Numbered from the stretch's first letter, positions 27,047 to 37,272 are shown. The stretch is DNA of 64,000 nucleotides from Marinitoga litoralis (GCF_016908145.1 NZ_JAFBDI010000007.1:1-64000); one strand, 5' to 3'. Notes: generated from the sequence alone by a model not told the origin. Program-made: numbers and translations.

Positions 27047-28629
27047 ATCAACGCGAATCAGGAAAAATGATATTTGTATTACATTCACATTTGCCATATG
27101 TTAGACATCCAGATTATGAAGAGTTTATGGAAGAAAGATGGTTATTTGAAGCAATTACAGAAACATATATACCTTTAATTAAAATGTTTAAAAATTTAGA
27201 AGCTAAAGAAATAGATTTTAAATTGATTATGAGTTTTTCCCCAACATTAATAGAAATGTTAAATAGTATAGATTTGCAAGAAAAATATATTAGATATTTA
27301 AAAAAAATAATAGAATTAGCAGAAAAAGAATATGAAAGAACTAAAGATGAAGAAATAATTAAACATAAAATGGCTAATTATTATTTAAATAATTTCAGAG
27401 ATATATTATATATTTTTGAAAAAGAATATAATAAAAATATATTAATGGCTTTTAAAGAGTATGAAGAAAAAGGTTATTTAGAATTAATAACAACATCAGC
27501 AACACATGCTGTATTACCAATATATTCTGAGTATCCCGAGATAATAAAATATCAAATAAAATATGGTTTAGAAACATTCAAAAACACCTTCGGTCATTAT
27601 CCAAAAGGTTTTTGGTTACCAGAGATGGGGTATTATGAGGGATTAGATGAAAAATTAAAAGAGTTTGGTATAGAATATTTTTTTGTTGAAAAACATGGAT
27701 TAATTTACGGTAACCCATATCCTATATACGATGTGTATTATCCTGTAATGACAAATTCTAATGTATTTGTATTTGGAAGAGATAAAGAAAATAATATGGA
27801 TGTTTTTGATGTAGAGACAGGTTATTTAACAGATCCTAGATATAGGGAGTTCTATAGGGATATTGGATTTGATAGAGAATATGAATATATTAAAGATTAT
27901 ATTGATAAAAGTGGAGTTAGATGTAATACTGGAATAAAATATTATAAAATTACAGGAAAAGATAAAGAATTATATGATAAACTATTATATGATATTGATG
28001 AAGCGTATGTTGCTGTTAAAGAAGATTCAAAAGATTTTATTCAAAAAAGAATAAATCAAATAAAAAAATTAAAGGAAAAATATGATAATATAACACCTAT
28101 TTTAACTTATGCATTTGATACAGAGTTTTTTGGACATTGGTGGTATGAAGGGGTTATGTTTTTAGAAAAGTTAATTGAATATGTGTATTATAATGATGAA
28201 ATATCCTTAACAACTCCGGAAGAAGTAATAAATGAAATAGAAGAAGTGCAAGTATTACAACCTTCAAAATCATCCTGGGGAATAAATGGATATTTTGAAG
28301 AGTGGATAAATGGAAATAATGATTGGATTTATCCTGCGATACATGAAATGATAGAAATATTTGAAAGTAAAAAAGATAATGAAAATAAGGATATTTTAAA
28401 TATGATGTTAAAAGAAATAATGCTTACACAATCAAGCGATTGGGCGTTTATTATCAGTTCTGGAACAACTGTGGAATATGCCGTTAACAGAATTAAAACA
28501 CACGTGAAACGTTTTTTTGAACTAAATGCAATGCTTAATAGTGGAAAAAGTGATAAAAATAAGTTAAAATATTATATGTGGATGGATAAAATTTTTGAGA
28601 ATATAGATTTTTCAACATTTTGCGATTAA
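27043..28629 (+). CDS. GH57 1,4-alpha-glucan branching enzyme
   Basis: 528 residues with the GH57 N-terminus FVLHSHLPYVRHP (11-23). The nucleophile is probably Glu194 in FWLPEMGYYEG and the acid Asp359 in LTYAFDTEFFGHWW. A C-terminal helical domain of DUF1957 type follows (SSDWAFIISSGTTVEYA). Family enzymes make alpha-1,6 branches in glycogen-like glucans in the cytoplasm. Amylase-type specificity cannot be excluded from sequence alone. No terminator separates it from porC. Confidence 0.85.
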   Translation: MNQRESGKMIFVLHSHLPYVRHPDYEEFMEERWLFEAITETYIPLIKMFKNLEAKEIDFKLIMSFSPTLIEMLNSIDLQEKYIRYLKKIIELAEKEYERTKDEEIIKHKMANYYLNNFRDILYIFEKEYNKNILMAFKEYEEKGYLELITTSATHAVLPIYSEYPEIIKYQIKYGLETFKNTFGHYPKGFWLPEMGYYEGLDEKLKEFGIEYFFVEKHGLIYGNPYPIYDVYYPVMTNSNVFVFGRDKENNMDVFDVETGYLTDPRYREFYRDIGFDREYEYIKDYIDKSGVRCNTGIKYYKITGKDKELYDKLLYDIDEAYVAVKEDSKDFIQKRINQIKKLKEKYDNITPILTYAFDTEFFGHWWYEGVMFLEKLIEYVYYNDEISLTTPEEVINEIEEVQVLQPSKSSWGINGYFEEWINGNNDWIYPAIHEMIEIFESKKDNENKDILNMMLKEIMLTQSSDWAFIISSGTTVEYAVNRIKTHVKRFFELNAMLNSGKSDKNKLKYYMWMDKIFENIDFSTFCD

Positions 28630-28651
28630 CTTTTGAAAGGAGGGCATAAGA

Positions 28652-29227
28652 GTGCCAGAAAAATACTTTGAAATCAGATGGCATGGAAGAGCTGGTCAAG
28701 GAGCAAAAAGTGCTTCACAATTCTTGACAGAAGCTGCTGTGGAAGCAGGATTATATTCTACAGCTTTCCCAGAATATGGTGCAGAAAGATCAGGTGCGCC
28801 AATGAAAGCTTTCAACAGAATAGCAGAAGTTCCAATTAGAATAAGAAGCGGTATCGAAAATCCAGATGTTGTTGTTGTATTTGATGATACAATGTTAGGA
28901 TTACCAGATATAACAGCAGGTTTAGCAGAAGATAAGATCTTATTAGTAAATACTGTATTATCTCCTGAGGAAGTAAGAGAAAAAACAGGATTCAAAGGAA
29001 AAATATATACAATTCCAGCAACAGACATTGCTTTAGAAGAAATTAAAAGAGGTATTCCAAACACTGTTATGATTGGTGCATTAGTTAAATTAACAAATGT
29101 TGTTCCTCTAGATGCTATAAAAAGTAAAGTTAAGAAAACATTTGAGAAAAAATTCTCACCTGAAGTTGTAGAAGCAAATATAAGAGCTGTTGAAAGAGGT
29201 TATCAGGAGGTGAAAGGCGATGCCTAA
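28652..29227 (+). CDS. porC: Pyruvate:ferredoxin oxidoreductase, gamma subunit
   Basis: 191 residues, opening with EIRWHGRAGQGAKSASQFL, the gamma-subunit hallmark, and PEYGAERSGAPMKAF. Part of the four-subunit cytoplasmic enzyme that turns pyruvate and CoA into acetyl-CoA, CO2 and reduced ferredoxin. GTG start with AAAGGAGGG upstream. Overlaps porD by 8 bp. Confidence 0.96.
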   Translation: MPEKYFEIRWHGRAGQGAKSASQFLTEAAVEAGLYSTAFPEYGAERSGAPMKAFNRIAEVPIRIRSGIENPDVVVVFDDTMLGLPDITAGLAEDKILLVNTVLSPEEVREKTGFKGKIYTIPATDIALEEIKRGIPNTVMIGALVKLTNVVPLDAIKSKVKKTFEKKFSPEVVEANIRAVERGYQEVKGDA

Positions 29228-29528
29228 ATATGATAGCTGGAAAGAAATGCCTATTGCTGGTGTTATAGATAAACCAGCTACAGCAAGAGAATATAATACA
29301 GGTACATGGAGAATAATGAGACCGATTATAAATAAAGATGCATGTATTAATTGTATGCAATGTTGGTTATATTGTCCAGATATGGCAATTAATGGAAGAG
29401 TAAAAGAAGATGGGAAAACAGAAATGTTAGGATTTGATTATAATTACTGTAAAGGTTGCGGAACTTGTGCGGAAATTTGTCCTGTAAACGCAATTGAAAT
29501 GAAACCTGAAACGGAATTTTTGAAATAA
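29220..29528 (+). CDS. porD: Pyruvate:ferredoxin oxidoreductase, delta (ferredoxin) subunit
   Basis: 102 residues with two [4Fe-4S] motifs, CINCMQCWLYCPD and CKGCGTCAEICPVNAIE. It passes electrons out of the complex to ferredoxin. AGGAGGTGA precedes the ATG inside porC. Confidence 0.96.
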   Translation: MPKYDSWKEMPIAGVIDKPATAREYNTGTWRIMRPIINKDACINCMQCWLYCPDMAINGRVKEDGKTEMLGFDYNYCKGCGTCAEICPVNAIEMKPETEFLK

Positions 29529-29543
29529 GGAGGTTGAGTATAA

Positions 29544-30713
29544 ATGCCTACAAGATTAGCGGTAACTGGTGCAGCTGCAGTAGCTCATGCTATGAGACAA
29601 ATTAATCCTGATGTAGTAGCTGCATACCCAATAACACCACAAACACCAATTGTTGAATATTATGCACAATTTGTAGCTGATGGACTTGTAGATACAGTAA
29701 TGGTACCAGTTGAATCTGAACATTCTGCAATGAGTGCTGTTGTTGGTTCTGCAGCAGCAGGAGCAAGAACAATGACAGCTACAGCAGCTAACGGTTTAGC
29801 ATTAATGTTTGAAGTTGTATATATAGCAGCATCAATGAGATTACCTATTGTTATGCCAATAGTTAACAGGGCATTATCAGGACCAATTAACATTCACGGA
29901 GACCATTCAGATGCATATTCAGTAAGAGATGCTGGGTGGATACAATTATTCTCTGAAAATTCACAAGAAGCATATGATATGACAATAATTGCTACAAAAT
30001 TAGCAGAAAGAGAAGAAGTTTTAACACCTGCAATGGTTAACTTAGATGGATTTATTACATCTCACGGTGTTGAAGGTGTAGATTTATTAGATGATGAAGT
30101 AGTAAGAGATTTTGTTGGAATTTGGGAACCAAAATATCCATTATTAGATGTTGATAATCCAATTACACATGGTCCATTAGATTTATTTGACTACTACTTT
30201 GAACATCATAGACAACAACAAGAAGGTTTAAAAAATGCATATAAAGCATTACCAGAAGTATTTGCTGAATATGAAAAAATTTCTGGAAGAAAATATGATT
30301 TCTTAGATTTATATAGAATGGAAGATGCAGAATATGTTATGATTGTTTTAAACTCAGCTGCATCAACAGCTAAATACGTTGTAGATGAATTAAGAGAACA
30401 AGGTATTAAAGCTGGTTTAATTAAACCTTGGGTATTTACACCATTCCCTAAAAAAGAATTATTAGCTGCTTTAGAAGGAAGAAAAGCTATTATGGTTCTT
30501 GATAGGGCAATGTCATTTGGTAAAGAAGCTCCATTATATTCATTAGTAAAATCCGCATTATATGAAGCTAAAGATAGACCAATGATAGGTTCATACGTAT
30601 ATGGTTTAGGTGGAAGAGATGTAACACCTGCAATGTTAAAAGTTCCATTTGAAGATGCATTAAAAGGTGACTTAGATCCAAACGAAGAAAGATATCTTGG
30701 TTTAAAAGAATAA
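29544..30713 (+). CDS. porA: Pyruvate:ferredoxin oxidoreductase, alpha subunit
   Basis: 389 residues. The N-terminal TPP pyrimidine-type domain has VVAAYPITPQTPIVEYYA and VPVESEHSAMSAVVGSAAAG, and the C-terminal part has the transketolase-C fold. The order gamma-delta-alpha-beta is that of Thermotoga. Confidence 0.96.
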   Translation: MPTRLAVTGAAAVAHAMRQINPDVVAAYPITPQTPIVEYYAQFVADGLVDTVMVPVESEHSAMSAVVGSAAAGARTMTATAANGLALMFEVVYIAASMRLPIVMPIVNRALSGPINIHGDHSDAYSVRDAGWIQLFSENSQEAYDMTIIATKLAEREEVLTPAMVNLDGFITSHGVEGVDLLDDEVVRDFVGIWEPKYPLLDVDNPITHGPLDLFDYYFEHHRQQQEGLKNAYKALPEVFAEYEKISGRKYDFLDLYRMEDAEYVMIVLNSAASTAKYVVDELREQGIKAGLIKPWVFTPFPKKELLAALEGRKAIMVLDRAMSFGKEAPLYSLVKSALYEAKDRPMIGSYVYGLGGRDVTPAMLKVPFEDALKGDLDPNEERYLGLKE

Positions 30714-30728
30714 TGGAGGTGAACAATA

Positions 30729-31703
30729 GTGCCTGTAAATATGAAGCAATTAATTAATTTGGTAGAAAAAGAAGATTGGCCATTTACACAAGGACATAGG
30801 TTATGTCCAGGATGTAATGCACCAATGGTAGCAAAATGGGCTACAATGACTGCAAAAGCTTTAGGATATGAACCAGTAGTAGGTGCAGCAACAGGATGTT
30901 TAGAAGTTTCTACAACAATCTATCCATTCACATCATGGAATGTGCCATATATTCATAATGCATTTGAAAATGTTGCAGCTACAATTACTGGTGCTGAATC
31001 AGCATATAGATCATTATTAAATAGAGGAAGAATAAAAACAGATAAACCAATTAAATTTATAGCATTTGGTGGAGACGGTGGAACATACGATATTGGTCTT
31101 CAATCATTATCAGGAGCTGTAGAAAGAGGTCATGATTTCTTATACATCTTGTATGATAATGAAGGTTATATGAACACAGGTAACCAAAGATCAGGTTCTA
31201 CACCTCCAGGTGCAGATGCAACAACTGAACCAGTAGGAAGAAAAAGTACAGGAAAAATACAATTTAAGAAAAATATAGTTGAAATAATCGGTGCTCATGA
31301 AAATGTATATGCTGCAACAGCTGTTACATCAGATCCATTTGACTTTATGGCTAAAGTTGAAAAAGGTTTAAAACATGAAGGGCCAGCATTTATTGCTGTT
31401 TTAGCTCCATGTGTAAGATTCTGGAGAATCCCAGAAAGTACTGGCCCACAAGTTACAAAATTGGCTATGGAAACAAAATACTGGCCAGTATATGAAATTG
31501 ATAGAGGTGTTTACAAAATTACAAGAAAACCAAGAAACTTCAAGCCAATTGAAGAATATGTAAATGCAGTTGGAAGATTTAGAAAAGCATTACAACATCC
31601 AGAATACAAAGAAATGATTGAAGAAATGCAAAGATACGTAGATACAAGATGGGAAAGATTATTAAAATTAGAAGAAGTAACAAAAGATTTATACTTAAGA
31701 TAA
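30729..31703 (+). CDS. porB: Pyruvate:ferredoxin oxidoreductase, beta subunit
   Basis: 324 residues. It binds TPP/Mg through GDGGTYDIGLQSLSGA...DNEGYMNTGNQRSG and a proximal [4Fe-4S] cluster through LCPGCNAPM, GCLEVS and a downstream Cys in APCVRFW. GTG start with TGGAGGTG upstream. Last gene of porCDAB. Confidence 0.96.
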   Translation: MPVNMKQLINLVEKEDWPFTQGHRLCPGCNAPMVAKWATMTAKALGYEPVVGAATGCLEVSTTIYPFTSWNVPYIHNAFENVAATITGAESAYRSLLNRGRIKTDKPIKFIAFGGDGGTYDIGLQSLSGAVERGHDFLYILYDNEGYMNTGNQRSGSTPPGADATTEPVGRKSTGKIQFKKNIVEIIGAHENVYAATAVTSDPFDFMAKVEKGLKHEGPAFIAVLAPCVRFWRIPESTGPQVTKLAMETKYWPVYEIDRGVYKITRKPRNFKPIEEYVNAVGRFRKALQHPEYKEMIEEMQRYVDTRWERLLKLEEVTKDLYLR

Positions 31704-31712
31704 TAACAAAAC

Positions 31713-31741
31713 AAAAACCGGGGCTTGCCCCCGGTTTTTAG
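31713..31741 (+). terminator. Terminator of porCDAB
   Basis: AAAAACCGGGG (31713-31723) pairs with CCCCGGTTTTT (31729-31739) around CTTGC, giving an 11-bp stem with the U-run in the right arm. Confidence 0.85.
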
Positions 31742-31745
31742 GCTA

Positions 31746-31751
31746 TATAAT
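31746..31751 (+). promoter_or_regulatory. -10 element for the PpiC-type foldase gene
   Basis: TATAAT directly after the por terminator. TTGCCC within the hairpin is 15 bp upstream and could act as a -35. AGAGGGGG and the ATG follow. Confidence 0.4.
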
Positions 31752-31779
31752 AAAAGTTAAGGCTAGAGGGGGTTTATAG

Positions 31780-33744
31780 ATGAGAGATTGGTTCCTAAAA
31801 TGGGAAAAAATAATAGTTTGGGCAATAGTTATACTATTTACAGCAGGTATAGTATGGTGGTCAGTTGCAACATATATGGGGGCATCAAGAGGAGGCGCTG
31901 TTAATACAGCAAAACCATCAAAAGATGATGCAGTAGCAGTAATTACAAAAGATGGAACAGATTTGGATTATCCATATTGGATAATGAGTTATGAAGTAAA
32001 TGATGAGGTATCTCAATTAAGACAACAATATACAGCGTATGGTCAAACATTAGATCCTGTATTTGATGAATTATCCTTATCATATAATTCAGTAAACCAA
32101 TTATTTGACATTAAGGTAATAGAATATTATGCTGAAAATAATGGATTATTACCTACAGATAAAGAAGTAGATACTGAATTCGATAAGTTTATTGATGATC
32201 AAATTGCAAAATTAAAAGAAAATGAAGAAAATTGGAAAAAATATTTAGATTATTATCAATCAGAAGAAAATTTAAGAAATGTTATTAAATCAAATTATAG
32301 AAATGCATATAGAACACAATTAATTATTGATAGAGTAAAGAATAGTGTTTCAAATATATCAAAAGAAGAAGGATTAAAATATTTAGAAGAGAATTTTGAA
32401 GATTTAAAAACTCAATATGAAGAAGTAAAAGCGCAACATATATTAGTTTCAGATGAAGCTACAGCAAATATGATAAAAGAAATGATAGAGAATAAAGAAA
32501 TAACTTTTGAGGATGCAGCTGCAAAATATTCCAAAGATACATCGAATGCTACAAGTGGTGGAGAATTGGGTTGGTTTAAACACAATACAATGGTTAAACC
32601 ATTTGAAGACGCATCATTTGGGGCAACTGTTGGAGAGTTGGTTGGGCCAGTAGAAACTGATTATGGATATCATTTAATTAGAGTTCAAGATAAAAAAGTA
32701 TTTGATAATCCTGCAGATATAATGGATAAATTCCCAGAAATATATACAGAAATAGAAAACAAATTAAAAGATGAAAAATTCGTATCTTGGCTTAAAGATT
32801 ACAAGGAAAATGAAAAATTAGGTTTAAATTATTTAGATGAAAATTTAGCATATTATAATAGATATGTTGAATTACAAAAATCAAATGATGAAGAAAAAAT
32901 TAGAGAATTTGTAAAAGAATTAGAAAATTTAGTATTTGATGAAAATGGTGAAATAGCTATAGAAACATCAACAGATGAAATGGCAATATACATCAATACA
33001 ACAAACTTATTAAAATCTATATTAGAAGATAGACTAGACAAATTCACAAAATACTTAACATTAAAAGATGATGTTGATGAAGAAATATTAAATCTTGGTT
33101 TAGACAAAATAAATGAAAAATACGATGAAATTAGTAATAAAATGAAAGATGTAGAAGGAGAAGAATATACACAGTTATTAAAAGAAAGATTTAAATATGA
33201 AGATGCAAAAGAATTCTTAACATTAAAAGACGAATTAAAAGAATATACAGAAGATCAAATCAAAAATGGAAAAGTTGAATTAGAAAAAGAATTAGAAATT
33301 TTAAAGGCAAATAGAATAAAAGTATTAGATGAATTATTTGTTGAATATCCAAGTTCTTCAAAAACAATAGAATTATATTACCAAGAAGCTCCAGAAAATC
33401 CTGAAGTAGCTTTAAAATATTCACAAAATAAATTTAATACATACAAACAATATTTAGCATATATAGATGCAAATTCTATGTTCCAATATTTTGGACAACA
33501 ATTAAGAGAAATAAGCTTTAATTTAAACAGAGTTGCATTCTCTAAAGCATCTACTGAAACAAGAATAGAAGCATTAGAAACATTGATAGATTTCAATGAT
33601 ATTTTCTCTCAAGATAAATTCTCAAAAATTGGATACTTAGAAGAAATAAAAAAATTAGATCCAGAATATCCTGGAATAGATAAAATGATCGAAGAAGCTG
33701 AAAAAGAATATCAAGAATCACAAAATGCAACTGCAACAAATTAA
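31780..33744 (+). CDS. Membrane-anchored PpiC-type peptidyl-prolyl isomerase/foldase
   Basis: 654 residues. A single N-terminal membrane helix (about 11-33) without a cleavage site anchors it, with the rest outside the cytoplasm. A SurA-like N-region is followed by a parvulin domain (about 222-310: AQHILVSDEAT...FEDAAAKYSKD...GGELGWF...YGYHLIRV) and a long, Lys/Glu-rich helical tail. Likely folds envelope or toga proteins. It has its own promoter and terminator. Confidence 0.85.
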   Translation: MRDWFLKWEKIIVWAIVILFTAGIVWWSVATYMGASRGGAVNTAKPSKDDAVAVITKDGTDLDYPYWIMSYEVNDEVSQLRQQYTAYGQTLDPVFDELSLSYNSVNQLFDIKVIEYYAENNGLLPTDKEVDTEFDKFIDDQIAKLKENEENWKKYLDYYQSEENLRNVIKSNYRNAYRTQLIIDRVKNSVSNISKEEGLKYLEENFEDLKTQYEEVKAQHILVSDEATANMIKEMIENKEITFEDAAAKYSKDTSNATSGGELGWFKHNTMVKPFEDASFGATVGELVGPVETDYGYHLIRVQDKKVFDNPADIMDKFPEIYTEIENKLKDEKFVSWLKDYKENEKLGLNYLDENLAYYNRYVELQKSNDEEKIREFVKELENLVFDENGEIAIETSTDEMAIYINTTNLLKSILEDRLDKFTKYLTLKDDVDEEILNLGLDKINEKYDEISNKMKDVEGEEYTQLLKERFKYEDAKEFLTLKDELKEYTEDQIKNGKVELEKELEILKANRIKVLDELFVEYPSSSKTIELYYQEAPENPEVALKYSQNKFNTYKQYLAYIDANSMFQYFGQQLREISFNLNRVAFSKASTETRIEALETLIDFNDIFSQDKFSKIGYLEEIKKLDPEYPGIDKMIEEAEKEYQESQNATATN

Positions 33745-33756
33745 AAATTAAATCTC

Positions 33757-33788
33757 AACGAAGAGCGTTTAGCTCTTCGTTTTTTTTT
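33757..33788 (+). terminator. Terminator of the PpiC-type gene
   Basis: AACGAAGAGC (33757-33766) pairs with GCTCTTCGTT (33772-33781) around GTTTA; about nine T's run on from the stem. Confidence 0.9.
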
Positions 33789-33919
33789 AATATAATGTGA
33801 AATATTGCATTAATGATATATTAACGATAATAATTATATATAAATAGGTGTAATTGATTATAAATATATTTGTTATTTTTTTTAATTAAGTAGTAATATT
33901 ATATTAGGAGGTGGATAGT

Positions 33920-34339
33920 ATGGAAAAATATTATGAAAAAACATTATTAGAAGAACTGCATGATATTCAAGATACATATGGTTATATTCCAGAAGAACAA
34001 ATAATAAGAATTGCTAAAAAAAGGAATATGCCAAAATCAGAATTATATGGAGTAATTTCATTTTATTCTATGCTTCATGTTAAACCTCGAGGAAGATATA
34101 TTATAAGAGTATGTGATAGTCTATCCTGTCATTTAAATAATTCTAATAATTTAGTAGAAACGATAAAAGAGTATTTAGGAATTAATTCGGGAGAAACTAC
34201 ACCTGATAAAAAGTTCACTTTAGAAGTTGTAGAATGTTTAGGCCATTGTGGTGAAGGACCAGTTATGTTAGTTAATAATAAGATATATACTAAGCTTACT
34301 CCTCAACAAGCGATTTCCATTCTAAAAGAATGTATATAA
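33920..34339 (+). CDS. hydC: [Fe]-hydrogenase subunit HydC (NuoE-like, thioredoxin-fold [2Fe-2S])
   Basis: A NuoE-like protein of 139 residues. The four [2Fe-2S] cysteines are in CDSLSC and CLGHC, as in NuoE. SELYGVISFYSML is the typical N-terminal block. AGGAGGT lies 7 bp before the ATG at 33920; an earlier in-frame GTG overlaps that SD. First gene of hydCBA, whose relatives form an electron-bifurcating hydrogenase using NADH and reduced ferredoxin. Confidence 0.92.
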   Translation: MEKYYEKTLLEELHDIQDTYGYIPEEQIIRIAKKRNMPKSELYGVISFYSMLHVKPRGRYIIRVCDSLSCHLNNSNNLVETIKEYLGINSGETTPDKKFTLEVVECLGHCGEGPVMLVNNKIYTKLTPQQAISILKECI

Positions 34340-34352
34340 GGTGGTGGGAGAG

Positions 34353-35561
34353 ATGTTAGAAGAAAAAATTTTTTTAAAAAATGATTTAGATAAGAGTATG
34401 GATAATTATGAATTTATAGGTTTAAAAAAATCTTTGGGAATGAATTCTGAAAATATTGTGAAAAAAATAACTGATTCTGGTTTAAGAGGTAGAGGAGGAG
34501 CGGGATTTCCTACAGGTAAAAAATGGGAATTTGCTTTAGCTCAAGAAAGTGATGTGAAATTTTTAATATGTAATGCTGACGAAGGAGAACCAGGAACATT
34601 TAAAGATAGATTTTTGCTTGAAAATATGCCATTTAAGGTTTTAGAAGGGATAATAATAGCAGCATATGCAGTAAAGGCTAACTTTGGATATATATATATT
34701 AGAGGAGAATATTCAAAAGCTATTGAAATATTTGAAAAAACAATAAAAGATGCATATCATATGGGGTTATTAGGGAAAAATATTCTAGGTAGTAATTTTA
34801 ACTTTGAATTAAAGCTTATTAAAGGAGCAGGTGCATATGTCTGTGGTGATGAAACATCTTTAATTAATTCAATTGAAGGAAAAAGAGGATTTTCTAGAAT
34901 AAAACCTCCATATCCTGTTCAAAGAGGATTGTATGATAAACCTACAATAGTAAACAATGTAGAGACTTTGGCAACAGTAGCAGAAATAATGAAATATGAT
35001 GATAATGTATATGCTAAATTAGGTACAGAAAAAAGCAGAGGAACAAAGCTAGTATCAATAAGTGGAGATGTTAAATTACCAGATGTATATGAAATAGAAT
35101 TTGGAAGTGGTACTATTAAAGATATTGTAGAATTAGCTGGTGGTGAAAGAGGAGAATTGAACTTTGTTGTTCCTGGTGGATTAGCAACTTCAGTTTTAAA
35201 GTCTGATGAATTAGATGTATTATATACATATGAAGATTTAGAAGAGGCAGGCTCTTCTGTTGGTTCTGGAGGAATGATAGTTGTTTCAAAGGAACATGAC
35301 TTAGTAGATATTTTACTTAATGTATCAGACTTTTTTGTAAAAGAAACATGTGGAACATGTTTTCCATGTAGAGAAGGAAATAGGAATATAAAAGAAATAT
35401 TATTAAAATTGAAGAGAAAAGGTTATAAGGAAGAATATAAGAAAACTATAGGGGAATTAAAAGAAGCAATATTACTTGCAGCTAGATGTGGGTTTGGACA
35501 ATCATCTGTTAATTTTATCTATTCTGTTTTGGATAAATTTTTCCATGAAGAGGTGATATAA
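34353..35561 (+). CDS. hydB: [Fe]-hydrogenase subunit HydB (NuoF-like, compact form)
   Basis: 402 residues. GRGGAGFPTGKKWEFAL and the following NADEGEPGTFKDR form the FMN/NADH site; ETCGTCFPCREG and a later Cys hold the [4Fe-4S] cluster. The Thermotoga-type HydB I know has an extra N-terminal thioredoxin-like part and C-terminal ferredoxin part; both are absent here. The ATG at 34353 is preferred over GTG at 34341 because the AGGTGG site falls between them. It ends 1 bp before hydA. Confidence 0.92.
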   Translation: MLEEKIFLKNDLDKSMDNYEFIGLKKSLGMNSENIVKKITDSGLRGRGGAGFPTGKKWEFALAQESDVKFLICNADEGEPGTFKDRFLLENMPFKVLEGIIIAAYAVKANFGYIYIRGEYSKAIEIFEKTIKDAYHMGLLGKNILGSNFNFELKLIKGAGAYVCGDETSLINSIEGKRGFSRIKPPYPVQRGLYDKPTIVNNVETLATVAEIMKYDDNVYAKLGTEKSRGTKLVSISGDVKLPDVYEIEFGSGTIKDIVELAGGERGELNFVVPGGLATSVLKSDELDVLYTYEDLEEAGSSVGSGGMIVVSKEHDLVDILLNVSDFFVKETCGTCFPCREGNRNIKEILLKLKRKGYKEEYKKTIGELKEAILLAARCGFGQSSVNFIYSVLDKFFHEEVI

Positions 35562-35562
35562 T

Positions 35563-37272
35563 ATGAAAATTTATATAAATAATAGAGAATATGATATGCC
35601 ACAAGATATATCTATTTTAGAAGCTGTAAAAAAAGCAAATATTAAAATACCAACATTATGTTATGTTGAAGGTATGGAACCATATGGTGGATGTAGGCTT
35701 TGTGTAGTAGAAGTAGAAGGATCAAAAACTTTAGTTCCTTCATGTGCAGTAAAGATTAGTGAAGGAATGAAAATAAAAACTCATTCAGAAAAAGTTAGAA
35801 AAGTTAGAAGGACCATTATGCAATTAATTGTGGCTTCGCATGGGATAAGTTGCGAATTAAATTGTTTAACCTGTCCAAAAGCAACATCATGTGAATTAAA
35901 AACAATTGCAGAAGAAATTGGAGTAACAAAGATAAATATTCTACCTGTTGAAAAAATGCTTCCTACTGATTTTTCAAGTTATTCAATAGTTAGAGAACCT
36001 ACAAAATGTATTGTTTGTGGTAGATGTATAAGAGCTTGTTCAAATATTCAAAGTGTTAATATATTCACATTTGCAAATAGAGGTCCAAATACAATAGTAA
36101 CAACTTTTATGAATGAAGGAATGGGTAATGTCGATTGTACGAATTGTGGTCAATGTGTTATGAATTGCCCTACAGGAGCATTACATGAAGTATATCATAT
36201 TGATGGCGTTTGGAATGCAATAAATGATCCAGAAAAAGTTGTTGTTGTTCAAACGGCTCCAGCTGTAAGAGTCGCTTTAGGAGAACCATTTGGTATGGAA
36301 CCAGGAACAATATCTACTGGAAAAATGGTTGCAGCATTAAGATTATTAGGCTTTGATAAAGTTTTTGACACTAATTTTACTGCAGATTTAACAATAGTAG
36401 AAGAAGGAACTGAGTTTATCCATAGGTTTAAAGAAGGAGGAAAATTGCCATTATTTACTTCATGTAGTCCTGGATGGATAAAGTTTATTGAGCATAATTA
36501 TCCAGAATTTTTACCTCATTTATCAACAGCTAAATCTCCTCAACAAATGTTTGGAGCAGTAGCTAAACATTATTATGCAAAAAAATTAGGTGTTCCAAAA
36601 GAAAATTTAGTAGTAGTATCAATAATGCCATGTACAGCAAAAAAATATGAGATGAATAGACCAGAACTGGTAGGAGATGTTGATTATGTATTAACTACTA
36701 GAGAATTAGCAAAAATGATAAAAGAATCAGGAATTGATTTTAAAAATTTACCAGATGAAAAATATGATGATCCATTTGGCATAACAACAGGTGCAGCAGC
36801 AATTTTCGGAACTTCTGGTGGAGTTATGGAAGCAGCATTAAGGACAGCATATGAAATTTTGACTGGAAAAGAATTAGAAAAACTTGATTTTGTTGGAGTT
36901 AGGGGATTGAATAAAGTAAAAGAAGCTGAAGTTGAAATAAATGGTAAAAAAATAAAGGTTGCAGTTGTAAATACATTAGGTGCAGCTAGAAAATTACTTG
37001 AAAAAATGAGAAATGGAGAAGTAGAATATCATTTTGTGGAATTTATGGCTTGTCCAGGTGGATGTATCGGAGGTGGCGGACAACCAATTCCAACAACTGA
37101 AGAAGTTTTAATAAAGAGGATGGAAGCAATATATGAAATAGATTATGATTCGAAATTAAGAAAATCTCATGAAAACCCTGCAGTAAAGAAATTGTATGAA
37201 GAATTTTTGAAAGAACCACATAGTGAAATTGCACATCATTTATTACATACACATTATGTTGCTAGAAATTAA
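35563..37272 (+). CDS. hydA: [Fe]-hydrogenase catalytic subunit HydA
   Basis: 569 residues: N-terminal [2Fe-2S] domain (CYVEGMEPYGGCRLCVVE), a His-ligated [4Fe-4S] region (SHGISCELNCLTC...C), two [4Fe-4S] clusters (CIVCGRCIRAC, CTNCGQCVMNCP), then the H-cluster with motifs TSCSPGWIKF, MPCTAKKYE and FMACPGGCIGGGGQP. It lacks the C-terminal [2Fe-2S] extension of the longer Thermotoga form. Evolves H2 from NADH plus ferredoxin (family knowledge). Confidence 0.95.
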   Translation: MKIYINNREYDMPQDISILEAVKKANIKIPTLCYVEGMEPYGGCRLCVVEVEGSKTLVPSCAVKISEGMKIKTHSEKVRKVRRTIMQLIVASHGISCELNCLTCPKATSCELKTIAEEIGVTKINILPVEKMLPTDFSSYSIVREPTKCIVCGRCIRACSNIQSVNIFTFANRGPNTIVTTFMNEGMGNVDCTNCGQCVMNCPTGALHEVYHIDGVWNAINDPEKVVVVQTAPAVRVALGEPFGMEPGTISTGKMVAALRLLGFDKVFDTNFTADLTIVEEGTEFIHRFKEGGKLPLFTSCSPGWIKFIEHNYPEFLPHLSTAKSPQQMFGAVAKHYYAKKLGVPKENLVVVSIMPCTAKKYEMNRPELVGDVDYVLTTRELAKMIKESGIDFKNLPDEKYDDPFGITTGAAAIFGTSGGVMEAALRTAYEILTGKELEKLDFVGVRGLNKVKEAEVEINGKKIKVAVVNTLGAARKLLEKMRNGEVEYHFVEFMACPGGCIGGGGQPIPTTEEVLIKRMEAIYEIDYDSKLRKSHENPAVKKLYEEFLKEPHSEIAHHLLHTHYVARN

